64,000 nt of DNA from Mycobacterium lacus. GTDB lineage: Bacteria > Actinomycetota > Actinomycetes > Mycobacteriales > Mycobacteriaceae. The translations under genes were made by a program, and so were the position numbers. The notes beneath the pieces were generated by a model, which saw only the letters and a program-made list of their open reading frames with translations, was not told the origin of the DNA and did no database searches. The stretch covers positions 5,028,989 to 5,092,988 of the forward strand of contig NZ_AP022581.1 in NCBI RefSeq assembly GCF_010731535.1. Reading direction: 5' to 3'. Shown here piece by piece: positions 45,382 to 53,730 of this stretch (positions within the stretch are counted from its first letter, which is position 1; each line of letters begins with the position of its first letter).

Positions 45382-45813
45382 CTACGGCTGTAGCGGATCG
45401 ATCCAGCGCACGCCGGAAAATCGACTGAAATCGACATCGGTGGAGCACAGTTCGGCGCCGTGTTCGACAGACAGGGCCGCCAGATGGGCGTCGCTGGTGA
45501 GATTTCCCGCCGCGCCAAGCGGAGTCAGCAATTCGCGAAGGACGACCGTGTGGCGATCCGTCGGATGAACGACCGTAACGCAGGGTTGCGCCAACCATCC
45601 ATCAACGACGTCGAAGGCCTCGTCGACCTTCAAAGGCCGCTCAAATACCGCGGCGCGCGTCGACAGGCGGACGAAGCCGACGAGGACGTGCCATGCGAAA
45701 GCGACTGTGCCCGAGCCCGACAAGGTGTCGTCAAGCCAAGCGCGAGCCGGCTCATGGCGAGGTGACGACTCGTCGATCGCGTAAATAAGGATGTTGAGAT
45801 CGAGCAGTCTCAT
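45382..45813 (-). CDS. vapC: PIN-domain toxin VapC
   Basis: This 143-residue PIN-domain ribonuclease has acidic residues arranged as in VapC toxins: LLDLNILIYAIDE at the N-terminus, a central glutamate region (KVDEAFD), NLTSDAHLAALSVEHG and STDVDFSRF near the end. It cleaves structured RNA, usually tRNA or rRNA. Its ATG overlaps the vapB stop. The neighbouring 45190-45381 holds no recognisable gene. Confidence 0.92.
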   Translation of the reverse strand: MRLLDLNILIYAIDESSPRHEPARAWLDDTLSGSGTVAFAWHVLVGFVRLSTRAAVFERPLKVDEAFDVVDGWLAQPCVTVVHPTDRHTVVLRELLTPLGAAGNLTSDAHLAALSVEHGAELCSTDVDFSRFSGVRWIDPLQP

Positions 45814-46067
45814 TTGCGGAGCGCAAGCTTACGTAAGACCTCTGCGTCCTCGTCCGCCGCAACCAGCGTCAACGCCTTGTCGATGTCGAATCCCGCTCGC
45901 AGTCCCATGTCGCGACTTGGCGTGCGATAGCGCCGCCGGGAGGGCTCGCCGCCCAATCCGCGCCGCACCGCGTCGTTCAGGACCGCTTTGAAAGAGGTTC
46001 CCCGCTCGCGGGCTGCGCGCTGCAGGGCCGCGACAACATCGGGATCCAGCGTCACGGTGGTACGCAT
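45810..46067 (-). CDS. vapB: RHH antitoxin VapB
   Basis: This 85-residue antitoxin begins MRTTVTLDPDVVAALQRAA and RGTSFKAVLNDAVRRGL, a ribbon-helix-helix fold, and has a C-terminal toxin-wrapping tail. It lies directly upstream of vapC with a 4-nt overlap. A GTGGTA pair at 46057-46062 and 46068-46073, 11 bp apart across the start codon, may be its operator. Confidence 0.9.
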   Translation of the reverse strand: MRTTVTLDPDVVAALQRAARERGTSFKAVLNDAVRRGLGGEPSRRRYRTPSRDMGLRAGFDIDKALTLVAADEDAEVLRKLALRK

Positions 46068-46179
46068 GTGGTAATCATAGCATCAAGACAATTGCTGTCA
46101 TGATGTGCCCGCGAGCAGACGCAGAAGCCCCCAAAACCAGCTGGTTTGGGGGCTTCTGCGTCTGCTCGCCGACGGGTCG

Positions 46180-47040
46180 CTAGACCGGGACGAGCTCGAC
46201 GCCGCTGAGAACTACTGTGTTGTCGCGCGAAGGCGCGACAACACAGGCCACGATGCGGCCGTCGTCCTTCCAGATGTTGACCGTGAGCGTTTCGCCGGGG
46301 AAGGCCACCCCGGCGAAACGTGCGCCGTAGGCGGCCACGGCCCCGGCATCGCCGTCCATCAGCGTGTCGACGATGGCCTTGCAGGCCATGCCGTAGGTGC
46401 ATAGGCCATGCAGAATGGGCTGGGAAAAGCCTGCAGCAGAGGCGAATTCCGGATCGGAGTGCAGCGGGTTGCGGTCGCCGCAGAGTCGGTAGAGCAGCGC
46501 CTGCTGTGGGAGAATCGGCATCGCGACCTCCAGGTCGGGTGCCCGGTCCGGCGCCGCGTCCGACGCTGACGGCCCGCGCTGGCCGCCGAATCCACCTTCG
46601 CCGCGGGCGAATATCGACCGCTTCTGCGTCCACAGCGGCGCGCCGTCGGGCGCGGTCACCGTTGTCTCGCTTAGGATCACCGCGGCCTTGCCCTTGTCCC
46701 AGATGTCGGTGAACCTTGTGACCGCCCGCGCCGATCCCGACGGCGGCAGTGGCGCGGGCACCTCCACCCGCTCACTCGCGTGCAGCACCCTGCTCAGCTC
46801 GATGTCGATGCCGGGAAACCGCACGGTCGGCGGCTTGGTGGCGTGGAAGGTCGCGGCCACGGTGGCGAACGTCGGCAGCACCTGTGGCGTGTCGTCCACC
46901 AGGTAGCGCAGCTCGCGCGGATCCATCGGATCCGCGCCGGCGCCCAGCCCCAGGTGATAGAGCTGCACATCGCTGCTGGCCCAAGAGAATTCGATCGGGT
47001 CCAATACCGCGTTCAGGGCGACTTCCACGTCGATCGGCAT
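46180..47040 (-). CDS. hsd4B: MaoC-like enoyl-CoA hydratase (Rv3538/Hsd4B-like)
   Basis: This 286-residue double-hotdog protein resembles the hydratase-2 domain of peroxisomal multifunctional enzymes. The catalytic hydratase motif is LYRLCGDRNPLHSDPEFASAAGF followed by PILHGLCTYG. It probably hydrates a C24 enoyl intermediate of the sterol side chain. It lies one base downstream of kstD and is co-transcribed with it from a KstR-controlled promoter. Length equals Rv3538. Confidence 0.92.
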   Translation of the reverse strand: MPIDVEVALNAVLDPIEFSWASSDVQLYHLGLGAGADPMDPRELRYLVDDTPQVLPTFATVAATFHATKPPTVRFPGIDIELSRVLHASERVEVPAPLPPSGSARAVTRFTDIWDKGKAAVILSETTVTAPDGAPLWTQKRSIFARGEGGFGGQRGPSASDAAPDRAPDLEVAMPILPQQALLYRLCGDRNPLHSDPEFASAAGFSQPILHGLCTYGMACKAIVDTLMDGDAGAVAAYGARFAGVAFPGETLTVNIWKDDGRIVACVVAPSRDNTVVLSGVELVPV

Positions 47041-47041
47041 G

Positions 47042-48736
47042 TTAGCGCTCTCCCGCGATGTGCAGGGCCGCGAGATAGCCGAAGGTCATCGCCGGCCCAA
47101 TGGTGCCGCCTGGACCGGGGTAGGTGTGGCCCATCACCGGGGCGCTGACATTGCCTGCGGCGTAGAGACCTTCGATGACGCCGCCGTCGTCGCGCAGCGC
47201 ACGCCCATGGACATCGGTGCGGATGCCGCCCTTGGTGCCCAGATCCCCCGGCACCATCTTGGCGGCGTAATAAGGCGGGTGACTGATCTCGCCGAGATTG
47301 GGATTCGGCTTGTTGGTCGGGTCGCCATAGTAGCGGTCGTACGCGCTCTCCCCGCGGTGGTAGTCCTCGTCGACACCGGAACGGGCAAAGCCGTTGAAAC
47401 GCGTGACCGTCGCGGTGAATTCATCGACGGGAAGGCCGACCTTGGCGGCAAGCTCGTCGAGTGTCTCGGCCTGGATGATCACGCCGGAGTCGATCCATTT
47501 GCGCGGAATACGTTGCCCGGGTTGCAGTCCAGCAAAGATATAACGATCCCGGTATTGCTGGTCGAACACCAGCCACGCGGGAATGTTCTCGCCCGGGCCG
47601 GGCCCCTGGCCGTGTACGCCGCCGTACATGTGGTGGCAGGCTTCGACATAGGGCATCGATTCGTTCATGAATCGCTTGCCGGACATGTTGACGATGATCG
47701 ATCCCGGCGAGTTGCGCTCCGACAGCGCAAACCACGGCTTGCCGACCAGCGGCACCGTCGGGCCCCACCAGGCATCTTCCATCAGATCCAATGCAGCACC
47801 TAGCTTTTCGCCGGCAACTATGCCGTCACCGGTGTTGGCTTTGGCGCCGACGGTCCACTCGGTGGTGATGGGCGCGCGCTGGTATTTCACCCGCATCTGT
47901 TCGTTGTGTTCGAAGCCGCCGCAGGCCAGGATCACGCCGCGCCGGGCCCGGATGAGCTGCGGCTCAGCGGATTCGGGTGCGGTGGTATCGCGGACGTAGA
48001 CGCCGCGCACGACGGGGCCGTTGGGGCCGTCCTCGACGTAGAGGTCGGTGAGCGCGGTGTTCAACCTCACCGGAACGCCGGCTCGCTGTAGCCCGATCCG
48101 CAGTGGTCCGATGAGGGCTCGGCCCATGCCGACGAGGTTCTTGCCGGTGGACTTCGCCCACATCGTCCGGGCGCCGACCCGCAGGCTGCGCAGCACACCC
48201 CGCGGGTGGCGCTTCAGCTGGTTGAGACGCACGTAGTCCTGTTGCATCACAACGACGTTGAGCGGCACCTTGCCATAGGCGGGTTCGAGCCCGGCTTCAT
48301 CGACACCAAGTTTGCGCGCGTTGAACGGCTTTGGCTCGATCGAACGGCCGCGGGGGCGCCCACCCGGCGCCTCGGGATAGTAGTCGGAATAGCCTGGCAC
48401 CCAGCACATCTTCAAGGGCGTGTGCTTCAGCACGAAGGACAACATCTCGGGGCCGCGGTCGAGGTAGGCGTCGATGCGTTCCGGCGCGACGACATCGCCG
48501 ACGATGCCGTGCAGGTAGGCGCGGGCCGCCTCGGGAGTGTCTTTCACCCGGCGGCGCTTGAGCACCTCGTTGTTGGGAATCCAGACGCCGCCGCCCGAGC
48601 GCGCGGTCGACCCGCCGTAGTGCTCAGCCTTCTCGACCACTACTGTCGAGAGGCCTCGGTGTGCGGCGGTCAAAGCAGCCACCATGCCGGCGGCGCCGCT
48701 GCCGGCCACGACGACGTCGTACTCCTGCGCTGTCAT
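47042..48736 (-). CDS. kstD: 3-ketosteroid delta1-dehydrogenase KstD
   Basis: KstD introduces the C1-C2 double bond in ring A of 3-ketosteroids, the first of two steps opening ring B. The 564-residue flavoprotein has GSGAAGM at residues 12-18, the KstD signature STARSGGGVWIPNNEVLK and the C-terminal PGPGGTIGPAMTFGYLAALH. The start is ATG 48736 (MTAQEYD); three codons higher lies an ATG inside the KstR box. No ribosome site fits between box and start, so a leaderless transcript is possible. Confidence 0.95.
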   Translation of the reverse strand: MTAQEYDVVVAGSGAAGMVAALTAAHRGLSTVVVEKAEHYGGSTARSGGGVWIPNNEVLKRRRVKDTPEAARAYLHGIVGDVVAPERIDAYLDRGPEMLSFVLKHTPLKMCWVPGYSDYYPEAPGGRPRGRSIEPKPFNARKLGVDEAGLEPAYGKVPLNVVVMQQDYVRLNQLKRHPRGVLRSLRVGARTMWAKSTGKNLVGMGRALIGPLRIGLQRAGVPVRLNTALTDLYVEDGPNGPVVRGVYVRDTTAPESAEPQLIRARRGVILACGGFEHNEQMRVKYQRAPITTEWTVGAKANTGDGIVAGEKLGAALDLMEDAWWGPTVPLVGKPWFALSERNSPGSIIVNMSGKRFMNESMPYVEACHHMYGGVHGQGPGPGENIPAWLVFDQQYRDRYIFAGLQPGQRIPRKWIDSGVIIQAETLDELAAKVGLPVDEFTATVTRFNGFARSGVDEDYHRGESAYDRYYGDPTNKPNPNLGEISHPPYYAAKMVPGDLGTKGGIRTDVHGRALRDDGGVIEGLYAAGNVSAPVMGHTYPGPGGTIGPAMTFGYLAALHIAGER

Positions 48737-48737
48737 G

Positions 48738-48751
48738 TAGAACACGTTATA
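48738..48751. promoter_or_regulatory. KstR operator between kstD and hsaE
   Basis: TAGAACACGTTATA fits TNNAACNNGTTNNA at every fixed base. It begins two bases from the kstD start codon and lies 57 bp from hsaE, controlling both directions. Confidence 0.92.
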
Positions 48752-48807
48752 GAATTGCCCGGGTCAGGCGCTACTGACCCGGTCACACGGACGAGGGGAC
48801 TTCGGTA

Positions 48808-49593
48808 ATGCTCACTGTTGCCACCCGTGACGAGCTGGCCGCCGACTTGGCTCAGGCCGAGCGGAGCCGCGAGCCGATCGCCCCGCTGACCGCCGCCTAC
48901 CCCGATATCGACGTCGTCGACGCCTACGAGATCCAGCTGATCAACATCCGTCAGCGGGTCGCCGAGGGGGCCCGGGTGGTGGGCCACAAGGTGGGGCTGT
49001 CGTCGAAGGTGATGCAGCAGTTGATGGGTGTCGACGAGCCTGACTACGGGCATCTGCTCGACGAGATGCGGGTGTTCGAAGACAGCCCGGTGAAGGCGGA
49101 GAATTACCTGTCTCCGCGGGTGGAGGTCGAGGTGGGCTTCATCCTGGCCGCGGACCTGCCGGGTGCCGACTGCACCGACGACGACGTGTTGGCGGGAACC
49201 GAAGCCCTGGTCCCGGCGATCGAGCTGATCGACACCAGGATCGCCGACTGGAAGATCGCGATATGCGACACCATCGCCGACAACGCCTCGTCGGCCGGCT
49301 TCGTGCTCGGTGCGGCCCGGGTGTCGCCGGCAGATATCGACGTCAAGGCGATCGACGCGACCCTGACCCGCAACGGTGAGGTGGTCGCCGAGGGCCGCAG
49401 CGACGCGGTACTGGGCAACCCGGTCACCGCGGTGGCGTGGCTGGCCCGCAAGGTGGAAAGCTTCGGGGTGCGCCTGCGAAAAGGCGACATCGTGTTGCCG
49501 GGGTCATGCACGTTTGCGGTCGAAGCGCGGGCGGGGGACGAGTTCGTCGCCGACTTCACGGGCCTGGGTTCGGTTCGGTTGTCGTTCGAATAA
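48808..49593 (+). CDS. hsaE: 2-hydroxyhexadienoate hydratase HsaE
   Basis: HsaE hydrates the dienoate released from ring A by HsaD. The 261-residue protein belongs to the MhpD/fumarylacetoacetase-like fold: GARVVGHKVGLSSKVMQQLMGVDEPDYG, the metal-binding SPRVEVEVGF glutamates and LPGSCTFAVEARAGD. ATG 48808 is preceded by GAGGGGA. It opens hsaE-hsaG-hsaF. Confidence 0.95.
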   Translation: MLTVATRDELAADLAQAERSREPIAPLTAAYPDIDVVDAYEIQLINIRQRVAEGARVVGHKVGLSSKVMQQLMGVDEPDYGHLLDEMRVFEDSPVKAENYLSPRVEVEVGFILAADLPGADCTDDDVLAGTEALVPAIELIDTRIADWKIAICDTIADNASSAGFVLGAARVSPADIDVKAIDATLTRNGEVVAEGRSDAVLGNPVTAVAWLARKVESFGVRLRKGDIVLPGSCTFAVEARAGDEFVADFTGLGSVRLSFE

Positions 49594-49600
49594 GAGAACA

Positions 49601-49771
49601 GGGAGCGATCGCAAGCGCGGCGAAGCCGGGCGCAGCGGGTCGCGACCATAGGGTAGGGAGCGATCGCAAGCGCGGCGAAGCCGGGCGCAGCGGGTCGCGA
49701 CCATAGGGAGCGATCGCAAGCGCGGCGAAGCCGGGCGCAGCGGGTCGCGACCATAGGGTAGGGAGCGTTCA
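49601..49771 (+). repeat. Tandem array of a 50-55-bp repeat upstream of hsaG
   Basis: Three units lie at 49601-49655, 49656-49705 and 49706-49760, with the start of a fourth at 49761. Each begins GGGAGCGATCGCAAGCG and ends GTCGCGACCATA, with GGGTA added in units 1 and 3. The partial fourth unit (GGGAGCGTTCA) supplies the probable ribosome-binding site of hsaG. The same unit occurs once in fadE28. Confidence 0.92.
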
Positions 49772-50686
49772 ATGCCGTCCAAGGCAAGCGTGGCCATTGT
49801 CGGTTCGGGAAATATCAGCACCGACCTGCTGTACAAGCTGCGCCGATCGGAGTGGCTCCAACCGCGCTGGATGGTGGGCATCGACCCGGAAAGCGAAGGG
49901 TTGGCGCGCGCGGCCAAGCTGGGTTTGGAGACCACCTACAAGGGGGTGGACTGGCTGCTGGAGCAACCCGAGAAGCCCGACCTGGTATTCGAGGCAACCA
50001 GCGCCTACGTGCACAAGGACGCGGCGCCGAAGTATGCGGCCGCGGGGATCCGGGCCATCGACCTGACGCCGGCCGCGGTGGGTCCGGCGGTGATTCCCCC
50101 GGCGAACCTGCGCGAGCATCTGCACGCACCGAACGTGAACATGATCACCTGCGGGGGACAGGCGACGATTCCCATCGTGTATGCGGTTTCTCGGGTGGTG
50201 ACCGTTCCGTACGCCGAAATCGTCGCGTCGGTGGCCTCCGTATCGGCTGGCCCCGGGACCCGCGCCAATATCGACGAGTTCACCAAGACCACGGCGCGCG
50301 GGGTGGAGACCATTGGCGGGGCCGCGCGCGGCAAGGCGATCATCATCTTGAATCCCGCCGAACCGCCGATGATCATGCGCGACACCATCTTCTGCGCCAT
50401 TCCCGAGGATGCCGACCGCGCGGCGATCGCGGCGTCGATTCACCAGGTGGTGGCCGAGGTGCAGACCTATGTGCCGGGATACCGGCTGCTCAACGAGCCG
50501 CAGTTCGATGAGCCGTCGCTCAACTCCGGTGGACGGGCCGTGGTCACTACGTTCGTCGAGGTCGAGGGTGCTGGAGATTACCTACCGCCGTATGCGGGCA
50601 ACCTCGACATCATGACCGCGGCGGCCACCAAGGTCGGCGAGGAGATCGCCAAGGAGATGCTTGCGGTCACGGGAGGCGCGCGATGA
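49772..50686 (+). CDS. hsaG: Acylating propionaldehyde/acetaldehyde dehydrogenase HsaG
   Basis: HsaG converts the aldehyde channelled from HsaF to its CoA ester (propionyl-CoA in the steroid pathway). The 304-residue protein has the NAD-binding GSGNIST near residue 11 and the nucleophile Cys127 in NMITCGGQATIP. Its start ATG 49772 lies just after the tandem repeat array and its stop overlaps hsaF (ATGA). Confidence 0.95.
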   Translation: MPSKASVAIVGSGNISTDLLYKLRRSEWLQPRWMVGIDPESEGLARAAKLGLETTYKGVDWLLEQPEKPDLVFEATSAYVHKDAAPKYAAAGIRAIDLTPAAVGPAVIPPANLREHLHAPNVNMITCGGQATIPIVYAVSRVVTVPYAEIVASVASVSAGPGTRANIDEFTKTTARGVETIGGAARGKAIIILNPAEPPMIMRDTIFCAIPEDADRAAIAASIHQVVAEVQTYVPGYRLLNEPQFDEPSLNSGGRAVVTTFVEVEGAGDYLPPYAGNLDIMTAAATKVGEEIAKEMLAVTGGAR

Positions 50687-51711
50687 GTGACAGTATTTGG
50701 GACGTTCGCATTACCGACACGTCGCTGCGCGACGGCTCGCACCACAAACGCCATCAGTTCACCAAGGATGAGGTCGGAGCGATCGTGGCGGCGCTGGATG
50801 CCGCCGGGGTGCCCGTGATCGAGGTGACCCACGGCGACGGCCTGGGCGGCTCGTCGTTCAATTACGGCTTCTCCAAGACCCCCGAGCAGGAACTGATCAA
50901 GCTTGCGGCTCAGACCGCCAAAGAGGCCCGGATCGCGTTCCTGATGCTGCCCGGGGTGGGCACCAAGGAGGACATCAAGGAAGCGCAGGACAATGGCGGG
51001 TCGATCTGCCGGATCGCCACCCACTGCACCGAGGCCGACGTGTCGATCCAGCACTTCGGGCTGGCTCGCGAGCTGGGGCTGGAGACCGTCGGGTTTTTGA
51101 TGATGGCGCACACCGTCGCGCCGGAGAAGCTGGCCGCCCAGGCGCGCATCATGGCCGACGCCGGTTGCCAGTGCGTCTATGTCGTCGACTCGGCGGGAGC
51201 CCTCGTTCTCGACGGCGTGGCCGACCGGGTGTCGGCGCTGGTCGCCGAGCTCGGCGACGACGCCCAAGTGGGTTTCCACGGGCACGAGAACCTCGGGCTG
51301 GGGGTGGCCAACTCGGTGGAGGCCGTGCGCGCGGGCGCCAAGCAGATCGACGGGTCCTGCCGCCGCTTCGGCGCCGGCGCGGGCAACGCGCCGGTCGAGG
51401 CGCTGATCGGGGTGTTCGACAAGATCGGCGTCAAGACCGGCATCGACTTCTTCGACATCGCCGATGCCGCCGAGGACGTAGTGCGCCCGGCCATGCCCGC
51501 CGAATGCCTGCTCGACCGCAACGCGTTGATCATGGGCTACTCCGGGGTCTACTCCAGCTTCCTCAAACACGCCGTTCGCCAGTCCGAACGCTACGGTGTG
51601 CCGGCGCATCAACTGTTGCACCGGGCGGGCCAGCGCAAGCTCATCGGCGGCCAGGAAGACCAACTCATCGACATTGCCCTGGAAATCAAACGCGAGCAAG
51701 AAAGCCGGTAG
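50683..51711 (+). CDS. hsaF: 4-hydroxy-2-oxo acid aldolase HsaF
   Basis: HsaF cleaves 4-hydroxy-2-oxohexanoate to pyruvate and propionaldehyde in complex with HsaG. This 342-residue DRE-TIM metallolyase shows TDTSLRDGSHHKRHQF with the metal-binding Asp, and VGFHGHENLGLGVANS with the metal-binding histidines. The C-terminal HsaG-docking domain begins near residue 290. The stop at 51711 is followed by a 145-bp gap before the PPE gene. Confidence 0.95.
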   Translation: MSDSIWDVRITDTSLRDGSHHKRHQFTKDEVGAIVAALDAAGVPVIEVTHGDGLGGSSFNYGFSKTPEQELIKLAAQTAKEARIAFLMLPGVGTKEDIKEAQDNGGSICRIATHCTEADVSIQHFGLARELGLETVGFLMMAHTVAPEKLAAQARIMADAGCQCVYVVDSAGALVLDGVADRVSALVAELGDDAQVGFHGHENLGLGVANSVEAVRAGAKQIDGSCRRFGAGAGNAPVEALIGVFDKIGVKTGIDFFDIADAAEDVVRPAMPAECLLDRNALIMGYSGVYSSFLKHAVRQSERYGVPAHQLLHRAGQRKLIGGQEDQLIDIALEIKREQESR

Positions 51712-51856
51712 GCCATTACGCGTTAACGAGGCCGTTAATTATTCGGCGGCGACGCTCTCCGAATTATTTTGACGGATTTGGCGGAAATCGAGTTAGTCCG
51801 CCGGTCCTGTTCTAGCGTTTGTCGTGGGGGGCCCTCCCGGGTAAGGACGGGGTGTC

Positions 51857-53605
51857 ATGAACTACTCAGTGTTGCCGCCGGAGATTAATTCGTTGCGAAT
51901 GTTCACGGGCGCGGGTTCGGCGCCGATGTTGGCGGCCGCGGCGGCCTGGGACGGGTTGGCGTCGGAGTTGGGGTTGGCGGCGTCGTCGTTCTCTTCGGTG
52001 ACCTCGGGCCTGGCGGGTCAGTGGTGGCAGGGTGCGGCGTCGGCGGCGATGACCGCGGCCGCGGCGCCGTATGCGGGGTTTTTGAGAGCGGCGGCGGCCC
52101 AAGCGCAGGGGGCGGCTGCCCAGGCTAAGGCGGTGGCCAGCGCGTTCGAGGCGGCGCGGGCGGCGATGGTCCATCCGTTGCTGGTGGCGGCCAACCGCAA
52201 TGCGTTCGTGCACTTGGTGCTGTCGAATCTGTTCGGGTTCAACGCGCCGGCGATCGCTGCTCTTGAGGGCCTGTATGAGGAGATGTGGGCTGCCGATGTG
52301 GCCGCGATGGTGGGGTATCACGGTGGGGCGTCGTCGGCGGCGGCGGCGTTGACGCCGTGGGGGCAAGTGCTGCAGGCGCTGCCCAGCCTGGGTATCGGCA
52401 ACATCGGCGCTTCCAACCTGGGCAGCGGCAATAAGGGTGACTTCAATGTCGGCAGTGGCAACATCGGCAATGAAAACCTGGGCGGGGGAAACATCGGCAA
52501 CGGAAACCTGGGCAGCGGCAACGTCGGCGACTCCAATTGGGGCGCCGGAAACACCGGCAACGCCAACTGGGGCAGCGGCAATGGACGTATCGGTGTTCCG
52601 AGCAGTGGAAACTTCGGCGACGGAAACCTCGGTAATAACAACGTCGGAAGCGGGAACACGGGCAACTCCAACACCGGCTTCGGCAATACCGGCAGCGGCA
52701 ACGTCGGCGCCGGAAACAGCGGTGATGGCAACCAGGGTCTCGGAAATACCGGCAACTTAAACCGGGGCTTCGGCAACAACGGTATCGGCAACATTGGCTT
52801 TGGGAATACCGGTAACAACAACTTCGGTATCGGGCTTACTGGCAACGGTCAGATGGGCATCGGCCTGCTGAACTCGGGCAGCAGGAACATCGGTTTGTTC
52901 AACTCGGGCACCGGGAATGTCGGCTTCTTCAACTCCGGCGACCACAACGTGGGTATCGGCAACTCGAACAGCGCAAACGTAGGTATCGGAAATTCCGGGG
53001 CCCCATTGGGCGGCTTCCTGGCGGGCCATAACACGGGCTTTGGGAATTCGGGTGGCCTCAACACCGGCATAGGAAATGGTGGCACCCTTAACACCGGCGC
53101 GGGAAATGGTGGCGCGATAAACTTCGGCTTCGGGAACTCGGGCACGGTCAACGCGGGCAGCTTCAACTCGGGTCTGGTCAACACGGGCAACTTCAACTCG
53201 GGCACCCTCAACACCGGCGACTTCAACTCGGGCGCGATCAACACCGGCTGGGCGAACTCGGGCAACATCAACACCGGCATCTTCAACGCGGGCACCCTCA
53301 ATACCGGTATCGGGCTTATCGGTACCGCGGCCGGCCCGAACTCGGGCTTCGGCAACATCGGCACCAGCAGCTCGGGCTTCTTCAACACAGGCAACGCAAG
53401 CTCGGGCTTCCAAAACGAGGGCTCGAGCACCTCGGGCCTGTTGCACTCGGCCAGTGCGGCTGCCTCGGCGGGCATCGGCAACCGGGGAGTTAACGACGCG
53501 GGAATCGGACTCTTGGGCCCGATGAGTACCGGCTTCTACAACTCGGGCGCGCGCACCTCGGGCGGCTTCAACCAGACTGCCGACCAGTCCGGCTTCGGAC
53601 ACTGA
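51857..53605 (+). CDS. PPE-MPTR family protein (PPE62-like)
   Basis: This intact 582-residue PPE protein begins MNYSVLPPEINSLRMFTGAGS and carries the WQGAASAAM motif. From about residue 180 it is built of NxGxGN pentapeptide-like repeats that shift to NTGxFNSG units. It lies after hsaF, as does PPE62 (Rv3533c) in M. tuberculosis, where that protein is linked to heme uptake. Export by an ESX system is expected. ATG 51857 has AAGGA upstream. Confidence 0.92.
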   Translation: MNYSVLPPEINSLRMFTGAGSAPMLAAAAAWDGLASELGLAASSFSSVTSGLAGQWWQGAASAAMTAAAAPYAGFLRAAAAQAQGAAAQAKAVASAFEAARAAMVHPLLVAANRNAFVHLVLSNLFGFNAPAIAALEGLYEEMWAADVAAMVGYHGGASSAAAALTPWGQVLQALPSLGIGNIGASNLGSGNKGDFNVGSGNIGNENLGGGNIGNGNLGSGNVGDSNWGAGNTGNANWGSGNGRIGVPSSGNFGDGNLGNNNVGSGNTGNSNTGFGNTGSGNVGAGNSGDGNQGLGNTGNLNRGFGNNGIGNIGFGNTGNNNFGIGLTGNGQMGIGLLNSGSRNIGLFNSGTGNVGFFNSGDHNVGIGNSNSANVGIGNSGAPLGGFLAGHNTGFGNSGGLNTGIGNGGTLNTGAGNGGAINFGFGNSGTVNAGSFNSGLVNTGNFNSGTLNTGDFNSGAINTGWANSGNINTGIFNAGTLNTGIGLIGTAAGPNSGFGNIGTSSSGFFNTGNASSGFQNEGSSTSGLLHSASAAASAGIGNRGVNDAGIGLLGPMSTGFYNSGARTSGGFNQTADQSGFGH

Positions 53606-53705
53606 CGCCGGTACCGAGATCAGCCGCTCGGCGTGGCGAGATGAGCAGGCTTCGTCCTTGATGGCCGCGATCGACGCGCGCGGATGTTCGCCATTGACTC
53701 AAAAC

Positions 53706-53719
53706 AGGAACACGTTCTA
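53706..53719. promoter_or_regulatory. Near-match KstR operator upstream of the Rv3531c-like operon
   Basis: AGGAACACGTTCTA matches TNNAACNNGTTNNA except for the first base (A for T). It ends 12 bp before the start of the Rv3531c-like gene. The homologous M. tuberculosis operon belongs to the KstR regulon. Confidence 0.7.
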
Positions 53720-53730
53720 GCGTCGAGGGC

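Noticed and set aside
51770..51830. KstR site upstream of the PPE62-like gene (TGTTCTA at about 51808)
   Set aside because: Only one half-site is present; the partner half (TAGAAC) is missing at the correct spacing.
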